From positions 1-64,000 of the forward strand of contig CAJJBX010000012.1 of NCBI GenBank assembly GCA_905182555.1: a stretch of DNA of 64,000 nucleotides, in the 5' to 3' direction. The position numbers were made by a program, and so were the translations under genes. Source of the DNA: an uncultured Ilumatobacter sp. GTDB lineage: Bacteria > Actinomycetota > Acidimicrobiia > Acidimicrobiales > Ilumatobacteraceae. Position 1 is the stretch's first letter. Every line of letters begins with the position of its first letter. Positions 61,132-64,000 of this stretch are shown here, piece by piece. The notes beneath the pieces were generated by a model. That model did no database searches. It was not told where the DNA came from and saw only the letters and a list, made by a program, of their open reading frames with translations.

Positions 61132-62277
61132 ATGTCGACGATCTATGACGAGACGCACGAACTGTTCCGGGAGAGCTTCGCTGCCTTCGTCGATGCGGAG
61201 ATGGTCCCGAAGTACCACGACTGGGAAGCCGCCGGAATCATGGACCGGGAGCTGTACACCGCTGCCGGCAAGCACGGATTCGTCGGTCTCGCTGTTCCCG
61301 AGCAGCACGGTGGTGGCGGGAGCGAAGACTTTCGGTTCAACGCAATTATTGCTGAAGAGCTCGCCAAGCGCGGGATCAACGGCGCCGGTCTCGGCCTGAC
61401 GCTCCACAATGACATCGTCACCCCGTATTTCATCGAATACTGCACCGACGAGCAAGCCGATCGCTGGCTCCCCGGCATCGCATCGGGCGAGCTGGTCACA
61501 GCAATCGCGATGACCGAGCCCGGCACCGGCTCCGACCTTGCAGGCATCAAGACCACCGCCGTGCGCGATGGCGACGAGTTCGTGCTGAACGGGGCCAAAA
61601 CGTTCATTACCAACGGCATCAACTCCGACCTCGTCGTCGTCGTGTGTACTACCGACCCCGACGCTGCCCGCGGCGGAATGACGCTGCTGGTCGTCGAGCG
61701 CGGCATGGACGGTTTTGAGCGCGGCCGCAACCTCGACAAGATCGGGCAGAAGTCCGCCGACACCGCCGAACTGTTTTTCTCAGACGTTCGCGTTCCGGCA
61801 GCCAATCTCCTTGGCGAAGAGGGCAAGGCAATGGAGTACCTCGCCTTCAACCTCGCTCAAGAGCGGCTGTCGATCGGTATTTTCGGTGTCGCTGCAGCGA
61901 AGGCCGCACTCGACTGGACGGTGGAGTACGTCAAGGAGCGCACCGCCTTTGGCACTACGATTGCCTCGTTCCAGAACACCAAGTTTGTGCTCGCCGAAGT
62001 CGCCACCGAGGTTGCTGTTGCCCAGCCGTTCATGGACCAGTGCCTGCTCAAATTGAACGAGGGCACGCTCACCCCCGCCGAGGCAGCAATGGCGAAGTTG
62101 CACGGGACTGAATTGCAAAATCGTGCAACCGACCGCTGCCTCCAACTGTTCGGCGGCTACGGCTTCATGACCGAGTACCCAATCGGGCCGGCCTACGCCG
62201 ACGCCCGCGTCACGACGATCTACGGCGGCACGAGCGAGATCATGAAAACGATCATCAGCAAGGATGTTCTGAAGTAA
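61132..62277 (+). CDS. Acyl-CoA dehydrogenase (short/medium-chain type)
   Basis: 381 residues from ATG 61132 (MSTIYDETHELFRESF). Full-length ACAD: AIAMTEPGTGSDLAGIKTTA, FVLNGAKTFITNGINSDLVV, DKIGQKSADTAELFFSDVRV, GVAAAKAALDWTVEYVKERT and the C-terminal TIYGGTSEIMKTIISKDVL, which carries the catalytic Glu position (YGGTSE region). Unlike the two other ACADs in this window, it resembles general acyl-CoA or long-chain dehydrogenases of beta-oxidation. Confidence 0.93.
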   Translation: MSTIYDETHELFRESFAAFVDAEMVPKYHDWEAAGIMDRELYTAAGKHGFVGLAVPEQHGGGGSEDFRFNAIIAEELAKRGINGAGLGLTLHNDIVTPYFIEYCTDEQADRWLPGIASGELVTAIAMTEPGTGSDLAGIKTTAVRDGDEFVLNGAKTFITNGINSDLVVVVCTTDPDAARGGMTLLVVERGMDGFERGRNLDKIGQKSADTAELFFSDVRVPAANLLGEEGKAMEYLAFNLAQERLSIGIFGVAAAKAALDWTVEYVKERTAFGTTIASFQNTKFVLAEVATEVAVAQPFMDQCLLKLNEGTLTPAEAAMAKLHGTELQNRATDRCLQLFGGYGFMTEYPIGPAYADARVTTIYGGTSEIMKTIISKDVLK

Positions 62278-62285
62278 GGACGCCG

Positions 62286-62325
62286 CTGAAATAGGGCGTT
62301 GCTGAAATAGGGCGTTGCTGAAATC
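62286..62325. repeat. 16-bp tandem repeat after the acyl-CoA dehydrogenase gene
   Basis: Two and a half units of CTGAAATAGGGCGTTG begin 9 bases after the stop. The rest of the 140-base gap shows only a short GGGGCC-TGA-CCCC inverted motif at about 62400. Confidence 0.85.
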
Positions 62326-62419
62326 TCGAGACGCCACGCAGCGGACTCCACCCAGAACCGTCCCAAGTTGCCGCCTGGCGAGCTACAGAGTTGCGAAAGG
62401 GGCCTGACCCCATACGTAA

Positions 62420-64000
62420 CTATTCGAGGCTGAGGATCGTCACTGCGCCGGTGTCGCCGTTGACCTTGATCATTGCGCCGTCGGGGATCTTCTCAGTGGC
62501 TTGCGTGGCGCTGATCACACAGGGGATGCCAAGTTCTCGGCTGACAATGATCGCGTGCGACAGCGCTGCACCTACGTCGACGACCACCGCTGCCGACGGG
62601 ACGAAAAGCGGGGTCCACGACGGGTCGGTGATCGGCGCAATCAGTATGTCGCCTGGCTCCAGGGCGAGCGGATCGTGGCTGTCGAGAATGACACGGGCAC
62701 GCCCCTCGGCCGAGCCGGGGCAGCCAGGGAGCCCCTGCAGCGTGTCGCCGACAACGAGCTTGTCGGGTACGTCTTGACCCTTGACCCGCCACGCCGACGG
62801 AGGCTCAGGGTGACCGTCAAAAATGAACGGCGGTTCGCGCGTGAGTAGGTCGTCGTACTCGGCGCGCCGCTGACGCACGGTGTCGAGCATCGAGGTCGGG
62901 GCAGCAAGCAGTGCAGGCCACTCATCCTCCTGGACCATCGCGAAATCTTCAACCTCGTCGAAGCCGCCAGCCGCCACCATGCGGCGACCCAGTTCGCGTA
63001 GCGCGACGCGCAGTTCGTGGATGAAACGGATGTTGTTGGTTTTGGTGCGCTCACGACCGGGCAACCATGCCGCTGATGATGCGATTGCTGCGCTCAGCTG
63101 ACCGTGTGTTTCGGCATCGCCTTCGACCATGGCGAGCAAGATTGCGCTCACGGTTGCCCGCTCAGCTGCACGCGCCTCGAATTGCAGGCCCGGGGCCATT
63201 TCTGCGGGCGAGATCCGCATGCGATCGATGGCGCTGAGGGCGAGTTCGGGATGTGTCTCCCACGAGTTCGAGCGGGTCTCCCATTCGTTGGGACCGCGCG
63301 ATCCAAAGTTGTAGAGGAATGCCTCGAACTGTTCGAGCCAGGCTGCCACATCAGCTGCAGCACTGGCCCGAAGACGGTCGAGTATCCCGTGGACTCCAGA
63401 TTCGAATGCCGCCGTGACCTCCGTGCTGGCTGCGGCGCTTCGGCCAAGATCCCACATGACGTGGGATGGCTCGGCGGAGTCGACCTGGCCAATGCCGGCG
63501 ATGATCGGCATGATCAGATCGGGTCGACCAACTGCCGTGGCGACAGCACTGATGATGCCAACGGGAACAGTTGCCATGTAGGTCGTGAAGATATGGTGCG
63601 AGAAGTACCGCTGATGCTCGGGAACCGAATCCAGGAAGAGCTGCCAAATCGCGCCGTCAGTCATTGCTGAGTAGTCAGGCCGGTCGGCGCGCAGCTGTCG
63701 GGTGTCGTTGCGGTCCTTGGTCAATTCCTCCAGATCATCAACCTTGGCGAGCGACAGTGCCCAGCCGAACGTGTTACCGATCTTCTCAGTCGCCGCAAGA
63801 TTTTCGTCACCGTCGGCGGCCTCGTAGGGCGGGATGCCGGGCTGCGCACCGAAGAACTGTTCGTCCATGTCCTTCCACGTCAGGCCTGGGGCGCGCTCGC
63901 CAAACAGGCGGATGATCGACGCGTTCAGGTAGCAGTAGCCACCAACGATGCCCAACTGGGCCATCTCGTCGGCTGGGAACTCATCCATTTGGAAGGCGCC
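62420..64000 (-). CDS. PEP-utilising / phosphohistidine-swivel protein, cut by the right edge
   Basis: About 525 residues visible; the frame is open to the edge, so the N-terminus lies outside. The C-terminal swivel domain shows ALEPGDILIAPITDPSWTPL and VVDVGAALSHAIIVSRELGI followed by PCVI, carrying the swivelling His (SHAIIVSRE) as in PEP synthase, PPDK and rifampicin phosphotransferases. The middle part is helical (WLEQFEAFLYNFGSRGPNEW), matching the linker of such enzymes. If an ATP-grasp domain exists, it lies beyond the window, so the protein may be a complete dikinase or a swivel-only relative. Confidence 0.85.
   Translation of the reverse strand, partial: GAFQMDEFPADEMAQLGIVGGYCYLNASIIRLFGERAPGLTWKDMDEQFFGAQPGIPPYEAADGDENLAATEKIGNTFGWALSLAKVDDLEELTKDRNDTRQLRADRPDYSAMTDGAIWQLFLDSVPEHQRYFSHHIFTTYMATVPVGIISAVATAVGRPDLIMPIIAGIGQVDSAEPSHVMWDLGRSAAASTEVTAAFESGVHGILDRLRASAAADVAAWLEQFEAFLYNFGSRGPNEWETRSNSWETHPELALSAIDRMRISPAEMAPGLQFEARAAERATVSAILLAMVEGDAETHGQLSAAIASSAAWLPGRERTKTNNIRFIHELRVALRELGRRMVAAGGFDEVEDFAMVQEDEWPALLAAPTSMLDTVRQRRAEYDDLLTREPPFIFDGHPEPPSAWRVKGQDVPDKLVVGDTLQGLPGCPGSAEGRARVILDSHDPLALEPGDILIAPITDPSWTPLFVPSAAVVVDVGAALSHAIIVSRELGIPCVISATQATEKIPDGAMIKVNGDTGAVTILSLE

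Overview
The window is GC-rich, densely coded bacterial DNA, most likely from an actinobacterium of the Acidimicrobiia/Ilumatobacter kind. This placement is inferred from gene content only: a CysO-type sulfur carrier, DUF3263 and LytR_C proteins, HemQ, UPF0182, a DivIVA-like protein, SufR-SufBCD, a CYP125-like P450 and many acyl-CoA dehydrogenases. I see no CRISPR array, transposase, integrase or rRNA. One tRNA is present, an initiator tRNA-Met.

Layout. (1) 1-6365, plus strand: a two-component pair (histidine kinase cut by the left edge, OmpR-type regulator), a 33-codon relic of the glmS start, then a tightly packed set: a receiver domain fused to a PIG-L/LmbE deacetylase, an ATP-grasp ligase, a PHP-domain phosphoesterase, a processive family-2 glycosyltransferase, and a 57-residue one-helix membrane protein. 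Every large gene here needs frame corrections, several of them at short homopolymers. This is the most unusual system in the window and looks like a signal-controlled amino-sugar polysaccharide or cell-envelope locus. (2) 6.5-28.7 kb: a catabolic region with acyl-CoA dehydrogenases, a proline-racemase-family protein, RidA, an M20 peptidase, short-chain dehydrogenases, MetY, MaoC, a CaiB/BaiF CoA-transferase, a Baeyer-Villiger-type monooxygenase, an enoyl-CoA hydratase, a luciferase-like oxidoreductase, MsrB, a P450 and an HSL-type esterase. It contains a relic of an ice-binding-like (DUF3494) gene, and 18.7-23.1 kb is again rich in frame breaks. (3) 28.7-33.9 kb: ferredoxin-sufB-sufC-sufD-sufT with overlapping genes, opposite a SufR-like repressor; the shared promoter holds a perfect 14-bp palindrome. 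(4) 33.9-48 kb: a potassium channel with RCK domains, the initiator tRNA with its terminator, transporters, a TrpB-like enzyme, coiled-coil proteins, UPF0182 split in two, a DivIVA-like protein with a phage-head-like C-terminus, a PDZ/Lon-like protease, a HEAT-repeat protein and a 94-bp tandem duplication with hairpin potential. (5) 48-64 kb: housekeeping genes (PAC2, Nudix, GlnD, an amino-acid-binding lipoprotein, HemQ, FdhD, an ATP-grasp protein, MFS, CysO, glycerate kinase, LytR_C, DUF3263, uridine kinase, acyl-CoA dehydrogenase) and a phosphohistidine-swivel protein cut by the right edge.

How the genes fit together: region 1 reads as sensor to regulator to envelope-sugar enzymes. Region 2 supplies activation, oxidation and hydration steps of acyl-CoA, and probably steroid or terpenoid, breakdown. 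The SUF operon makes the Fe-S clusters needed by such enzymes and is probably self-regulated through SufR. Two kinds of gene damage are visible. Frame changes that leave all motifs intact suggest consensus errors or very recent decay. In-frame stops in the DUF3494 relic suggest real pseudogenes. Short in-phase tandem repeats (9, 12, 16 bp) and a family of GTCACAC/GTGTGAC palindromes recur through the window.
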